Assembly (NCBI GenBank): GCA_039621445.1
Contig: CP154954.1
Coordinates: forward strand, 47,099,847 to 47,163,846
Length of the DNA stretch: 64,000 bases
Origin: Euglena gracilis
Lineage: Eukaryota; Euglenida; Euglenophyceae; Euglenales
Direction of reading: 5' to 3'
Shown: positions 33,913-43,763 of the stretch, piece after piece
Layout: the number at the start of each line of letters is the position of its first letter
Position numbering within the stretch: position 1 is the first letter of the stretch
The notes under the pieces: model-generated
What the model was told of the DNA's origin: nothing
Database searches by the model: none
Seen by the model: only the letters and a program-made list of their open reading frames with translations
Made by a program: the position numbers and the translations under genes

Positions 33913-36900
33913 GTGTGTACTCCCCCGAAATATAGAACCAGTTCTAACCCTCGGAGGGGTGTTCCAAATTTGGTCAAGAATTTTGTCGATCCGAAGGTTA
34001 CCATTTTCCCCTCACCATGTGCAATAATTTAGACCATTTTTGGAGAGTATTTTGGTTGCTTTGGTTGGAATTGGTGGACGAAATTTATCAGGCAGCATTT
34101 ATTCAAAAAAATTGTCTCTGAAATTCCGAACCTCAAATTTTTTGGTGCTTTTTTATTCTCCGTTTCAAAACCCCCATTTCAGGGAGTGAAGTTCAAATAT
34201 TTGGTCGCTAAATCAAGGACCCCAGGAGGGTTCTAAACCACGCCCCCCCCCCACTTCCAACACCCCCCCACTTACTAACCCCCCCCCCCCACTTACTAAC
34301 CCCCCCCCGGCCGACCAACCAACGGGACTTATAAACCCCCCCCTTCGGGGCAGGAAAATGAAAGCCGCCGGGGCCGATTTTTTTTGGCCTCAAACCACCC
34401 AAAAACTGATTTTTGGCCCTTTTTTTGAGATCGACCATCATCAAAAATGCCATTTTTGACCAAATTTACCAAAAATTGCCATTTTGGGGGGGTTTCGGGG
34501 TCATTTTTGGGGTTCGGATTTTCACCAACAATTCCGGGACTTATAAACCCCCCCACTTACTAACCTCCCCCTTCGGCCGAGACCAAAAACCGGATCCTAC
34601 TAACCCCGGGGGTTTATAAGTGGGGGGTTTATATTTGGGAGGGGGGGTTCAATCTGTCTTTGTTCCTTGCACACAGGCATAATGATTTTTGGGCAATTTT
34701 GAGGCAATTTTTCATTTTTTTAAAGGTTTTTCAGGATTTTTTTTAAATTCATTTTTAATTTTTTAAAAATTTTAAGGCGTCTATTTTCCATGGGACATCA
34801 AAGAGCTATCCGGGCATCGAACCAACGTTGGTCCAGGCTGAAAATGAAAAGTCCAAAAACACATTTATTGGGTGGATGCACAATGTTCAAGGGATGCCAA
34901 AAACCATCTTTGTTCCCGGAGTTGGCTGTTCTTTATTTTATGACTTATTTTTACTAAAAAAAAAGTCAAGGTTTTCAAGGTTTTTAAGGCTTTTAAGCGC
35001 CTTAAGAAATTATTAGGCCTGCTTGCACCCCCCCCCCCGCGCACCATCCACAAAATGGTGCGAAATGATGAATTAAGGAAATACCGTCTCTTTTCTGCCC
35101 TTCCCCCCCTTTTTTCAAGCCACAATTTGTGTGGGTGCACAGCTTTAAATATCAGCAAACAGCATTTTGCAGGCAGTCCAGGCCCCATTGCTGCCACAGA
35201 GGCAGCCGCAGCGCCAGCCGCAGCAACAGCCGCCGCAAGGGCCCCAAGCAGGGATTTTTTTTTTTAAAGTTTGGGAGGAGGGGTCCATTGGACCCCCCCC
35301 CCAGGGGGGGGTGGGATGTCACGGGAGGTAGGTTCGTGGGAGGTAGGTGCCGCGGCCGGCCGGCCGTCCAACCAAAACATGGGGTTGGTTGGGCCGCGCC
35401 CGACCGCGACCCAACCATGGCCATATTTTGCTGTCAGAATTCCGATTTGGTTGGGCCCCAATCAAATTGCAAAAGGTTATCACAAAACAAAAAGATTTTA
35501 TGACGTTATTGAAGAAAATAGGGTTAGGGTTTTCCTTTTTGTGACTTCTTTTTATTTCCTTTCAAAATCCCCACAGGTTACTTAACTTAAATTGGGCACT
35601 TATACCCCCCCCCCCTGGCTAGGGCTTAGGGGGTTTTTTTTGTCACCACCCATTGATTGGGGAACCATTGTCAGAGGTTTTTTTAAAGGCTTTTCAGGCC
35701 AAGCATTTATTTTTGGGTTTGTCCCATGGTTTGTTGCCCAAAAGTTTACCAGGCCCCTCAATGTGTCCCCCATGTGGAAACAAATGAAAAACCAATCTTT
35801 TTCCCACTTTGGCTGTTTTTTTGTTTTTGATGTGGACTTTAGGGTTTTTTAAGGCTTTTTTAAAATTTTTAGTCCCCCCCCCGCTTCCCCCTTGGTGGTC
35901 GATGATACCCAAAAGGATACCCAGGGATGACTCTCACTTTTCCCCCCTTTTTTTTCCAGGTGTGGTTTGAAGATGCTAAATTTAGCAACAGCATTTTACT
36001 TGCAGTCCAGGCTGCTTGCCACAACCCAGCGCCAGCCGCAGCAACGCACCCCCAAGCAGGATTTTTTTTTAAAAATTTTGGGGTCTTTTGAACCCCCCCC
36101 CCCCCCAATGTCACGGGAGGTAGGTTCTTCGTCGGCGAGTCCCCCCCACAGTGGGGCCCCCCGGCCCGAGCCCCCAACCGGCGCTTTTTTGGTCTGGGGC
36201 CCCAATCAAACTTCACAAAATTTTATGACATTTTTGACATTTTGAAGGTTAGGGTTCCATGCAAACAGTTCAAACCTTCTCACTCAACTTCTGTATATTG
36301 GACTCTACAGGGTACTCAGCTAACCCAAAGAGCCACCCAATTAGGGTTAAAAACATGGGGGGACCTGAGCGGTGCGGAAGGCGCCGAGCGAGGGTCCCCC
36401 ATGTGTATTAACCCTAGTTGGGCGGCCTTCTGGGTTCGCTTAGTACCCTGTAGGAGCCAATTTAACCGCCATTGTGCGATGCAGTTCGCTGGGTCTGTTG
36501 TGGTTGGGTGGCCGCGGTCCAACCAAACCGAATTTCATGATTTCAGCATCGGAAATGGTTGGCCCTCAGCCCAACCAAGATTTTTTTGGGTTGGGCCGCG
36601 GCCGGCTGCGGTCCAACCAAAGCAGCAAAATGGTTGAGCGGCGCGACCCTACCTCCTACGCACCTACGTCCGCTTCCCCACCCCCCCCAGGGGAGTTCCT
36701 CCAAAGGGCTTGGTGGGTTTTGGCCACTTTTTGGCCTTTTTTGGCGCGAAGCGAATTTTTTTTGACCCCAGAATTGGCCCCCCAAAAGTGAGTCCCCGGA
36801 CCCCTCCCCCCAGGGGGGGGGTAGGGGTACCTTCTGGGTTGGTATGGGGGACCTCCCCCCGGTCTTAAAACAGTCCCTGGCCCCCAAGGCCGAGGGGGCC

Positions 36901-39900
36901 AGGGAGAAGCGGTCCAGCAGCCCCAGCCAGGCGAGCGAGCCGCAGCAGAAGAAGGCTCGCAGGTGTGCTTTTTTTTTCTGGATAACTGCTTGCTTTTGAG
37001 ATTTTGTTAAGTTGGCATAGGTTCATGGTGCTGGCAAATACCTTCTGCGATGCATTGGAGTAAGACAGGCATCTATTGTGGTTTTGCTGTCATGAACCAT
37101 CACTGGTTCTGCGGTATACTATTTTTTGTTGGGACCCATTTTCATCTGCAGTCCAAGGAAGAAATTACTGCAAATGATTCTGGGTGAAAATATCATGGGA
37201 ACAATATTTTGGGAGTATTTTGATTGTGAATTTTTTTGGGTAAAATGAATTTTTCATCCTGTGCCAAATCTTTTTCAGACCACATTGCAGCCAGAAAACC
37301 CTTTTCCCCAAAGTGTGGTGAGCAAACTGCTCAAAAATGAGTCACTCGCAAATATCATACACCGATGATGGCTGCTTTTGATGACTGGCCTGGTATGGCA
37401 TTTGAGGATTTCATTCGCCTTGGCTCAAGGAGGTGTTGAAAGGTGCAGAGGGAAGAAAGGCGGCGCCCTGCCGGGGGGGGGGGGGGTCTTTGTGAGGCCC
37501 TCCAGGGCCGGGCGGGGGGGGTGGGGGTAGGGCCTGTTGCCAAAAGTGCCTGGGCACTCGGGCAAGGCACTTCTGGCCAGAAACGCCCATTTTTGGGCAC
37601 TTTTTGGCACATGACCAGCAGGGGGGGATGGTGCCTGCCTGCCCAGGCATTCCAGGGCACTTGGTCAAATTCAGCCTGGTGAGGGTGTTCCCTGGATTTA
37701 GGATTGTGGTCGAAGTGAGGCTTTTTTCCTTGGACTTGAAATTGGGTGGGGGTCAAATATTATGGGAGGAAGTCACATCGAAAACTTTGATTTTCACACC
37801 CAAATCTATTTTTCTGGCGCTTGTTTTTTGTGCAAGTTGGAAATTGGAAAGTTGTTTGTTAGGGGAGAGGGGAGCCGACATACCTCCCCTCTCCCCCTCT
37901 TTGGCACCCTGCCTGCCCCAGGGCGGACTCCCAGGAGCGGGAGGCGGCCAAGCGGAAAGCCGCCCCGGGGCCCCACAAGGACCCGGTGCCCCGGAAGCTG
38001 TCCACCGCGACCCGCCGCGAGGCGCCGGCCCACCCGCCGCCCGGCTGGGAGCCCCCGCCGCCCCTGTGGGGCCCCCACCGGGGCGGCCCCCCCACCAAGG
38101 CCGCAGCCCAGCGGGGAAGGGAGAGGCAGGGCGACGTAAACGAGCGGTCCCACCCCGCCCGTGCATCTCCTTGCCTGGTGGGGGAAACTTGCACCCCCCG
38201 CAGATTGGCCAAAGGAGGCCGGATGAGAGCTGTGGCGGCGGAAAATTTTTCGACCATTGTTTTGCGTGTTTCCCCTCAAAATAGTCTTTTTGGAGGATTC
38301 CTTTTTTTCCTCGATTTCTTCTTGTTTGGGAAAAGACCACATGAAGAGCTTTTGCGTTCTCTTGTGTTCCCTCTTAATGCAGAGTTTTGGATCCAGGCTT
38401 CTTTTAAGGAAGGTCCCCCCCTTGGGTGGTGTGTGCAGGCAGGGGGGGGTATTTTTTTTAATAATCCCAGGGGTGTACCTTGTATGCAGGGGTGCCTGAC
38501 CATAGCAGGCACCGCTGGTCCAGACTGGGGTTGACCCAGGTAAAGTCGTTTTCGGGCTTACCCACTGCCCACCCCAAACCTGACCCTTCGGGGGATCAAA
38601 GTGCCTGCTTGGACCTGAAATATCCACCTAATTTCATGGGTTTCCTATTTTTGATGGCAAGGGATGACGATGTGGGTGCGAAGGTGGATGCCAAGCGAAG
38701 AATTGTTTGGGAGATGTCAAGTGGATGCACGGATCCGATGCACCAAGAGGGCGGAAGCCTCCGCCTCCTCCTCCGCCCCCCGAGGAAGATTGGGGACAGA
38801 CTTCAGCATTTGAAACGGAGGCCAAGGATACCTTTTGAAAACAGACTTCTTTTTAGCCCCCCCCCCCCCCAGGTCACCAATTGGAAAAAATTTTCTGCTT
38901 TCTGCCAAAAGCATGAAATGTGTTCCAAAGGTGCTTGGTTTGAGATATCCACAATGTCCTCCCACCAAATCAAGGTTCAAACGGTTCTGCAACACCGATT
39001 TTTTGAAAATATCACAAAAAAGGCAATTTTGCTGGAATCCCCCCCAAGGTCCCAATGTGGGGGATGGCAGAGTGGGTGCATGGAGGGGTTTCCCTCTATT
39101 TTCGTTGCACAGCCCCAATTTTTTTTGAACTCCAAATTGCCCCCCCCCCAAAGTGGGTGCTCCCCCTGAGAGTCCCCCTCTAAGGGGTGGGGTGGATGGG
39201 TCCGTACCCCCCAGATCCTGAAAAACCTCTGGTGCGAGGGGTGCAGTTTTTTGGCACGGTGTTTCCTATTTGCATGAATAGTGGTACAGAGCTTTGACAT
39301 GGAAGGGGTTGTGTTTTGGGGCAGGTGGAACATGAAAACAATTCGAACCATGTTTTTTTCGGACGGGGCCTAGCTTGGACCATGTATGTGCTGGCACCAT
39401 AGCAAAACGAGCAGATTTGGTCAAAGCCTGACACAATAGGCACAACTGTCATTTTGGCCATCCTGATGGGTTTTGCGGCGTTTCTTTTTTTGACGTTCTC
39501 CAGCGGCGTTTCTTTTTTGGGCATCTCCAGCGGCAGAAGTCTGTTGACCGACGACGTGCAACCCGACGCTGCCGCGAAGCACCGGAGGCCCAGCCATCGT
39601 CACGAGCAGCCGGCGGCTTCCCGTGGAAAGTGGGATGGCCCGGTGTCCTTTGCGGAGGAGCCCGCTGAGTGGGATGACCCTCCACCCCGGGAACGTGCGC
39701 CAAGGCCAGCACTCCACCCTGCTGTGTTCTTGAGACCACCGAATGAGCGTTAGTTAGTGAGTAGATTTGTGTGCCTATCATTAATTAGGGGGAGATATTA
39801 TTTATTTTGGGGTCCGTTGTTGCCCTCCCCCTTGGTGAGAAAGTGGGACTGCGCGTGTGCTTGTTTCTGACATTTCTCTTCGTCACTGCCCACATAGCGG

Positions 39901-42900
39901 ATATCTCCCAAAGAATGATCCCTCTGCTGCATACTGGTGAAGACAAACAAAAATGGCAGAAAAATCACCGGGTACATCCAAAAAAGGTGCATAGAAAAAT
40001 TGATGAATTGAGCCTGTATGAATTTCAAAAATTGTGGTCATTGCACAAAAAGTTACAAAAAATATTGGCCTGGAGAAATTGGCGAAAGAAATTTTGCAGT
40101 CATTTTTTGAGGTTGATAATCTAGCCCAACATCCCCCCAACCCCCCCCCCTGGGCTCTGACTTCGGTGTTCAAATCATTATTATTTAGGGGGAAACACTC
40201 AAGGGGTAGGATGTTGGTGAAGGTTTGAATTTCCAATCTTAGCAAAGCCCTCCACACCTTCCTGTTTTTTTTTCTCCCCTTTTCAGGGTGCCGATATACA
40301 TGTGGACTGAGGAGGATAGAGCTGAACACTGAAAATACAAAATGCCCAGACATGGAAATTGAAAACGGGCGATATTTCTGCCAAAAACCAGTGGGGACCC
40401 CCAGGGAATGATAGCAGCGAATAGCACACAAGAATCATGTCTTTGGAGTTGGGTCTGGGCTGCACAGGCCTCACACAATGCGCGTTGCAAGGGACCCTTT
40501 GGCACCACACCGGCAACCCTCCGTTCCGGCCATCACACGGGGAGTGCTGCCCGCAGCGGCCACGGCAGAGACAGGAGGCGGACCCTCCGCGCCGCCACGC
40601 CGACCACCGCAGCCAATGGGCCGAGGATCCCGACGAGGCTTTGTTTTCGGGCGGCCGCCGGTGGCCCTGGCAGGCCGGGGGGGGTCCAAAGCGCCCACCG
40701 TGTGAGGCACGCCACCCCAAGTGGTGGATGGGTGTCCCCCCAAGGGGGGGTCAAGCAAAGCCTGCTGGAGAGGCATACCCCGTCCCCACCGGGGGCCAGT
40801 ACGACCGCTACCCAGTCCCCTCCCCCCCGCGTCGGGGCCCCCTCTCCCCCCTGCGGAGGCCCACCGGGCCGCCCCCCGCCCCCCCCTCCGTCGTCGCGGC
40901 GGGATGCCGGGATGGCGCATGACCAGGGCTGAATGAGAACCCCAGAAACCTCATGGGTTTTGGTGAGTGGGGGGGGGGGGGTAGGTAGGGGTCGCCCCCC
41001 CTCAAACAGGCTTTCTCATGCAGCCCTGCGCCCGACCCCTACTCCTGGTCGCCTCCCCACCAGCCTGCCCGCAGAACCTCAACCCAGGACCCATACATGA
41101 GGCGTGCTGTGCATGCTCATTCTACTGGGAGGGGCAAATGTATATTTTTGTGTATTTCTGTTTGCCTTTTTCGATTTTGGCAAAATGTGGGGGGGTTGCG
41201 ATTTTTCGCTTCCCCCCACCGATTTCCTAATTTTTCCTGGGAATTTTTTTTGATTTGGAAAGATTGCATATTTCGGTCCAATCTTTTCTCTGAAGGATTT
41301 TCCATGCAACTTACGTTTGTTCTGTTTCCATTATGCCCCCTCTTGTGGACAGCCTGACAAAAAGCCATTGGTGAAGACACACCGGCTGCAGGCTTCTTTT
41401 TAAGCCCCCCCCCCCCCCCCGGGTGTCCCCCCCACCCACCCAGCCTGGCGCAGGACCCCCTGGACCCCCTGGCAGGACAGGGACTGAGGGCATCCCCAAA
41501 AAATTTTCGGGGCTTCGCACTGAAACCCTACCTGGGCCTCCGCCTGGGACTTCCTCCCTGGGGGGGAGGTCCCTGGACCCCCCCCCCCAGGGGGTCTTCT
41601 GACTTAAAAAAAAAAGCCTGATGCGCCGGTGCCTGGCCCGGGGTCGAGCCATTCACCCACCCACACACCCACCCACCCACCAGGCTGTAAGGCATGCCCC
41701 CCAACCCCCCCCAACCCAGGGAGTGGATCAAAGCGCCGGAAAAATTTTGGCCGTTGCATTTTCGGGCTTTTTTTTAAAAAAATCGGCCAAAATATGTGAA
41801 AAACTGGGGGGGAAGATATGGAATTTTTTGGTTCCGGGGGGGGGGGGGGGCGGGTCGGATCTGGGTCCCAGGAACTCCTGGGGGTGCCCACTAGGAAATA
41901 GTGACCAGTCGCCAGGAAGGAAGCCCCCAGAGGCTTGAGGACCAGGGGGGGCTCGGGTTTTTGGGAACAATTTTGGGTCAAAGCTTTTTTCGGTTTGTTC
42001 TTGAAATATTTGAAAACCCCCAGGACAGGGTGCTGGGTGTACAGGTTGCCATCTGGGCTTTCACGTACCTTGACTTCGCACAGAGCGTAGAGTTGTTTTT
42101 TTTTTGACTGTGGGGGGTTATGAAGAGCCAGAAAACAAAAGAAAACTGTTGGAATGAGATAAATGCAATTTCCAGCATTTTTTTTTGCAGAAAAAAGGTG
42201 ATAAGTGTCAACAGCACTGAAATCACATTTTTTTCTCTCTGCTGTTGAAAAAAGGATGATTAGCCTTTTCAAAGAAAGTGGATTCTTATGTGCTCCCAAA
42301 AAAATGAATGAGATTGGCGGGACAAAAATGCAGGAAATGACATGACCCTATCTTTTAAGGGTCGCCCCTCCCATGAAAAGAAAAACCCGTATCAGAGATT
42401 TTTTTAAAGTTTGGTTATCTGGGGCAGGGGTCCGCCCCCCCCCCCCCACGAGGGGTGGAGCGGGCCCAGTCGAGTGAAAATGAAGTTGGGGCAGCCTGCC
42501 ACAGCCCAGGGGTCTGGCTGGCCGGCCGGAAAAAGGGGCTAGCTGGACCCCCCCCCCCTTTCTTTGAGTGAGCCAGCCGGCTGCCGGGCTGGACCTGGCT
42601 GGAACCCAAAAGCCAGCAAAAGAACACAAATCCAGCTGTGTTGGGCTTTTTTTGGTCACATTGACCGTTTCCCCCTCTTTTCCTCTTCTCGGTGGACCTT
42701 AAAAATTCCGTGACCCAGTTCCCCCAACGGAAGGAGAGGGTGGCTGATGCATCCGCAGAGAGATTGACGACGTCTTACCCAGTGGATTATTTATCTGCAC
42801 AGGGAGTATGAGAGACAGTTGCCGCAACCACAACGAGAGCGCCATGGCCGGAGTTTGGGAGGTGTGTCGCCATGTCAAGAACACAGTTCAAAATAAAAAG

Positions 42901-43763
42901 TGGAAATGTGGAAAATGGAAAAAGTGGAAATGTGGAAAAGTAAAAAAGTGGAAAAAGTGGAAAAATACAAAGTGGAGCCCCAGTTTGTATTGGTGTCCAA
43001 TTGTATTGGTGTTCAGCGGATCCAAATATAAACCATGGAAAAGCCCTCCTGCTATGAATTCTCTTGAACCGCATTGTAGTGTCACTTTGCTTTGCGGTAG
43101 CAAAATAATGGAAAATGGAAGGCAAAAAGGGTGCCAGACCAGAGGGGTTGCTGCCAGTGCTGTGTGAGAAGCTTTGCACACCCACCCCAGCAAGTCCTTT
43201 TTTATCCAGCTCCCAATCCAGGACCAAAGATCAGAAAGAATTTGTGAGAATTTTGAAGTGCCTCGAACCACAAGAAAGAAGCCCGCGTCTTTATGGTGTG
43301 TTTTCTGTCCATGACCGACGCTGGGGTTCCCCTCTCAGGAGAGCACAGTCCTCCACACGTCAGCCGCCGGAGCCCCACTCCCCCACCGAAACGGGCCTAT
43401 GCCCCGCCCCCGCCGCCGGACGAGTACGCCGACTACCGGCGGCCGGAGCGGGAACGGCGGTGGGAGCGCCGCGACCTGGACAGCGAGCAGTACTGGGAGC
43501 AGCGGAGGGAGGAGGGCCGGGGGGAGCAGCGGGACGGCCGGGGCCGGCAGCCCGACTGGCGATGGGGTCCGGAGCCATGGAATGGCCGGCCCTATGCCCA
43601 GGCAGCAACTCCGGAGCTCCGACGCGTGAATTCTTGGTCTCGGCGTTGGGAATCCCTGTCATGCAAAGGTCCATTACAGTCTTGGACTGCCAACGGCTTA
43701 TTTCATTCTTCTGGTTGGCAGTTTTATTGGATTTATTGGCACAACAATTTTTTTCATAAATAA
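33815..43763 (+). CDS. SR-like (Arg/Ser-rich) protein gene, exons scattered, 5' end not found
   Basis: Several exons joined by good splice sites and matching phases code for a low-complexity nuclear-type protein. It has RS dipeptide runs (exons 33815, 35200), a charged Ser/Gln/Lys segment (36889), a Pro/Gly-rich segment (37922), and a terminal Arg/Glu/Tyr-rich region with PPP runs (42803 and 43339 to stop at 43761). RS domains mediate spliceosomal and SR-protein contacts. No RRM was found in the window, so the exact family is unknown. Exons are strongly GC-rich in an AT-rich background. It is not certain that all candidates belong to one transcript. Confidence 0.6.
34310..34640 (-). repeat. 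Dispersed repeat, inverted relative to 13200-13560
   Basis: The reverse complement of the block at 13200-13560 (CAAATTTACCAAAAATTGCC, GGTTCGGATTTTCACCAACA), flanked by C runs and cttactaacccccc units. Confidence 0.7.
34813..34823 (-). promoter_or_regulatory. tRNA-type B box, second copy of the 14368 repeat
   Basis: The minus strand reads GGTTCGATGCCCGGATAGCTC. Shared flanks with 14368 run about 30 bp. Confidence 0.5.
35200..35248 (+). CDS. SR-like gene, RS exon 2
   Basis: After ctgccacag the A completes the Arg codon left by exon 1, then GSRSASRSNSRRKGPK. No GT or consensus GC donor sits at the end. The TIR element begins right after CCCCAAG (see 35249-36879). Confidence 0.78.
35968..36130 (+). 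pseudogene. Degenerate tandem duplicate of RS exon 2 and its flanks
   Basis: The order tgctaaat..agca(a)acagcatttt, gcagtccaggc, CCACA, AGCGCCAGCCGCAGCAAC, CCCCAAGCAGG, T run, C run, ATGTCACGGGAGGTAGGTTC repeats that of 35140-35345. The exon part has lost the downstream RRKGPK codons, so it is a broken copy or a cryptic exon. Confidence 0.75.
36296..36464. repeat. Fold-back element with ATTGG...CCAAT ends
   Basis: Left arm ATTGGACTCTACAGGGTACT... and right arm ...AGTACCCTGTAGGAGCCAAT are inverted. The inner parts (GGGTTAAAAACATGGGGGG and GGTCCCCCATGTGTATTAA) also pair. It is about 165 bp and holds isolated TTAGGG units. Confidence 0.8.
36889..36962 (+). CDS. SR-like gene, exon 3
   Basis: Reads AEGAREKRSSSPSQASEPQQ then KKAR before CGCAG|gtgtgc (phase 2). 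It is in frame with exon 2 once the insertion at 35249-36879 is removed. Confidence 0.75.
37922..38135 (+). CDS. SR-like gene, exon 4 (GC-rich, Pro/Ala-rich)
   Basis: After tgcccca-g the G completes Arg, then ADSQEREAAKRKAAPGPHKD and a Pro-rich GWEPPPPLWGPHRGG segment. Donor GGCGAC|gtaaac, phase 0. GC content is far above the surroundings. Both boundaries fit in phase with exon 3. Confidence 0.75.
38650..38870 (+). CDS. Possible Pro-rich exon
   Basis: A frame within this stretch reads [20 protein letters not shown]. This resembles the Pro-rich parts of the SR-like gene, but no acceptor in phase with exon 4 was settled. Confidence 0.3.
39531..39694 (+). CDS. SR-like gene, candidate exon with EWDDPPP motif
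   Basis: Between catctccag and gtgcgc a frame reads HRHEQPAASRGKWDGPVSFA then EEPAEWDDPPPRE. GC-rich, charged and Pro-containing as in the neighbouring exons. Phase to the neighbours is not verified. If the donor is not used, the frame stops at 39751. Confidence 0.5.
40557..40922 (+). CDS. SR-like gene, candidate exon (Arg/Pro/Trp-rich)
   Basis: After gctgcccgcag a frame reads RPRQRQEADPPRRHADHRSQ then WAEDPDEALFSGG and later PTGGQYDRYPVPSPPRRG. Open to a stop at 40920. The composition fits the gene; the donor is unresolved. Confidence 0.45.
   Translation, partial: RPRQRQEADPPRRHADHRSQWAEDPDEALFSGGRRWPWQAGGGPKRPPCEARHPKWWMGVPPRGGQAKPAGEAYPVPTGGQYDRYPVPSPPRRGPLSPLRRPTGPPPAPPSVVAAGCRDGA
41024..41130 (+). 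CDS. SR-like gene, candidate exon
   Basis: After ttctcatgcag, in phase 2, the frame reads PAPDPYSWSPPHQPARRTST then QDPYMRRAVHAHS. It is similar in tone to the terminal exon. The donor is unclear. Confidence 0.4.
41389..41620 (+). mobile_element. TIR element, CAGGCTTCTTTTTAAG termini
   Basis: Left end CAGGCTTCTTTTTAAGCC, right end GACTTAAAAAAAAAAGCCTG. The interior has C/G runs and GGACC(C) motifs as in the other CAGG elements. No target duplication was found. A short open stretch PDKKPLVKTHRL directly precedes it. Confidence 0.7.
42803..42861 (+). CDS. SR-like gene, penultimate exon
   Basis: Acceptor tctgcacag, donor gtgtgt. Reads EYERQLPQPQRERHGRSLG. Phase 2 in, phase 1 out, which joins exactly to the exon at 43339. 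Confidence 0.72.
43339..43763 (+). CDS. SR-like gene, terminal exon with stop
   Basis: Acceptor cccctctcag. The frame opens GEHSPPHVSRRSPTPPPKRA, then APPPPPDEYADYRRPERERR and an R/E/W-rich stretch. It becomes unremarkable after about 43630 and stops at 43761-43763. Tail residues after LRRVNSW may be read-through of an unused donor. The high GC of 43360-43610 marks the coding part. Confidence 0.7.

Larger units (their letters stand above)
35249..36879 (+). mobile_element. Introner-like TIR insertion splitting the SR-like reading frame
   Basis: Left terminus CAGGGATTTTTTTTTTTTAAAG, right terminus GGTCTTAAAACAGTCCCTG (CAGGGA/TCCCTG inverted). The left flank GGCCCCAAG and right flank GCCCCCAAG form a 9-bp direct repeat with one mismatch. 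Removing the element and one flank joins RRKGPK to AEGAREKR in one open frame. The exact splice sites would not be GT-AG at the flank. CA-AG or shifted sites within the target duplication are possible. The interior also contains a duplicated copy of exon 2 (35968-36130) and a fold-back (36296-36464), so it is composite. Confidence 0.6.

Noticed and set aside
35510-35545. tagggttagggtttt as a telomeric insertion
   Set aside because: Only two units, which is within chance in this T/G-rich background.
36330-36415. Isolated TTAGGG units as a second telomeric insertion
   Set aside because: Only single units within the arms of a fold-back element; no array.
37753-38627. Long minus-strand frames (up to 273 codons) opposite SR-like exon 4
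   Set aside because: Antisense shadow of a GC-rich coding exon. The plus strand has matching splice sites and phases.
38880-38960. A frame reading AKSMKCVPKV that resembles the NMKCLTP block of the beta-COP appendage
   Set aside because: It lies among exons of the SR-like gene, more than 7 kb past the last COPB1 exon, has no matching neighbouring blocks, and is probably a chance match.
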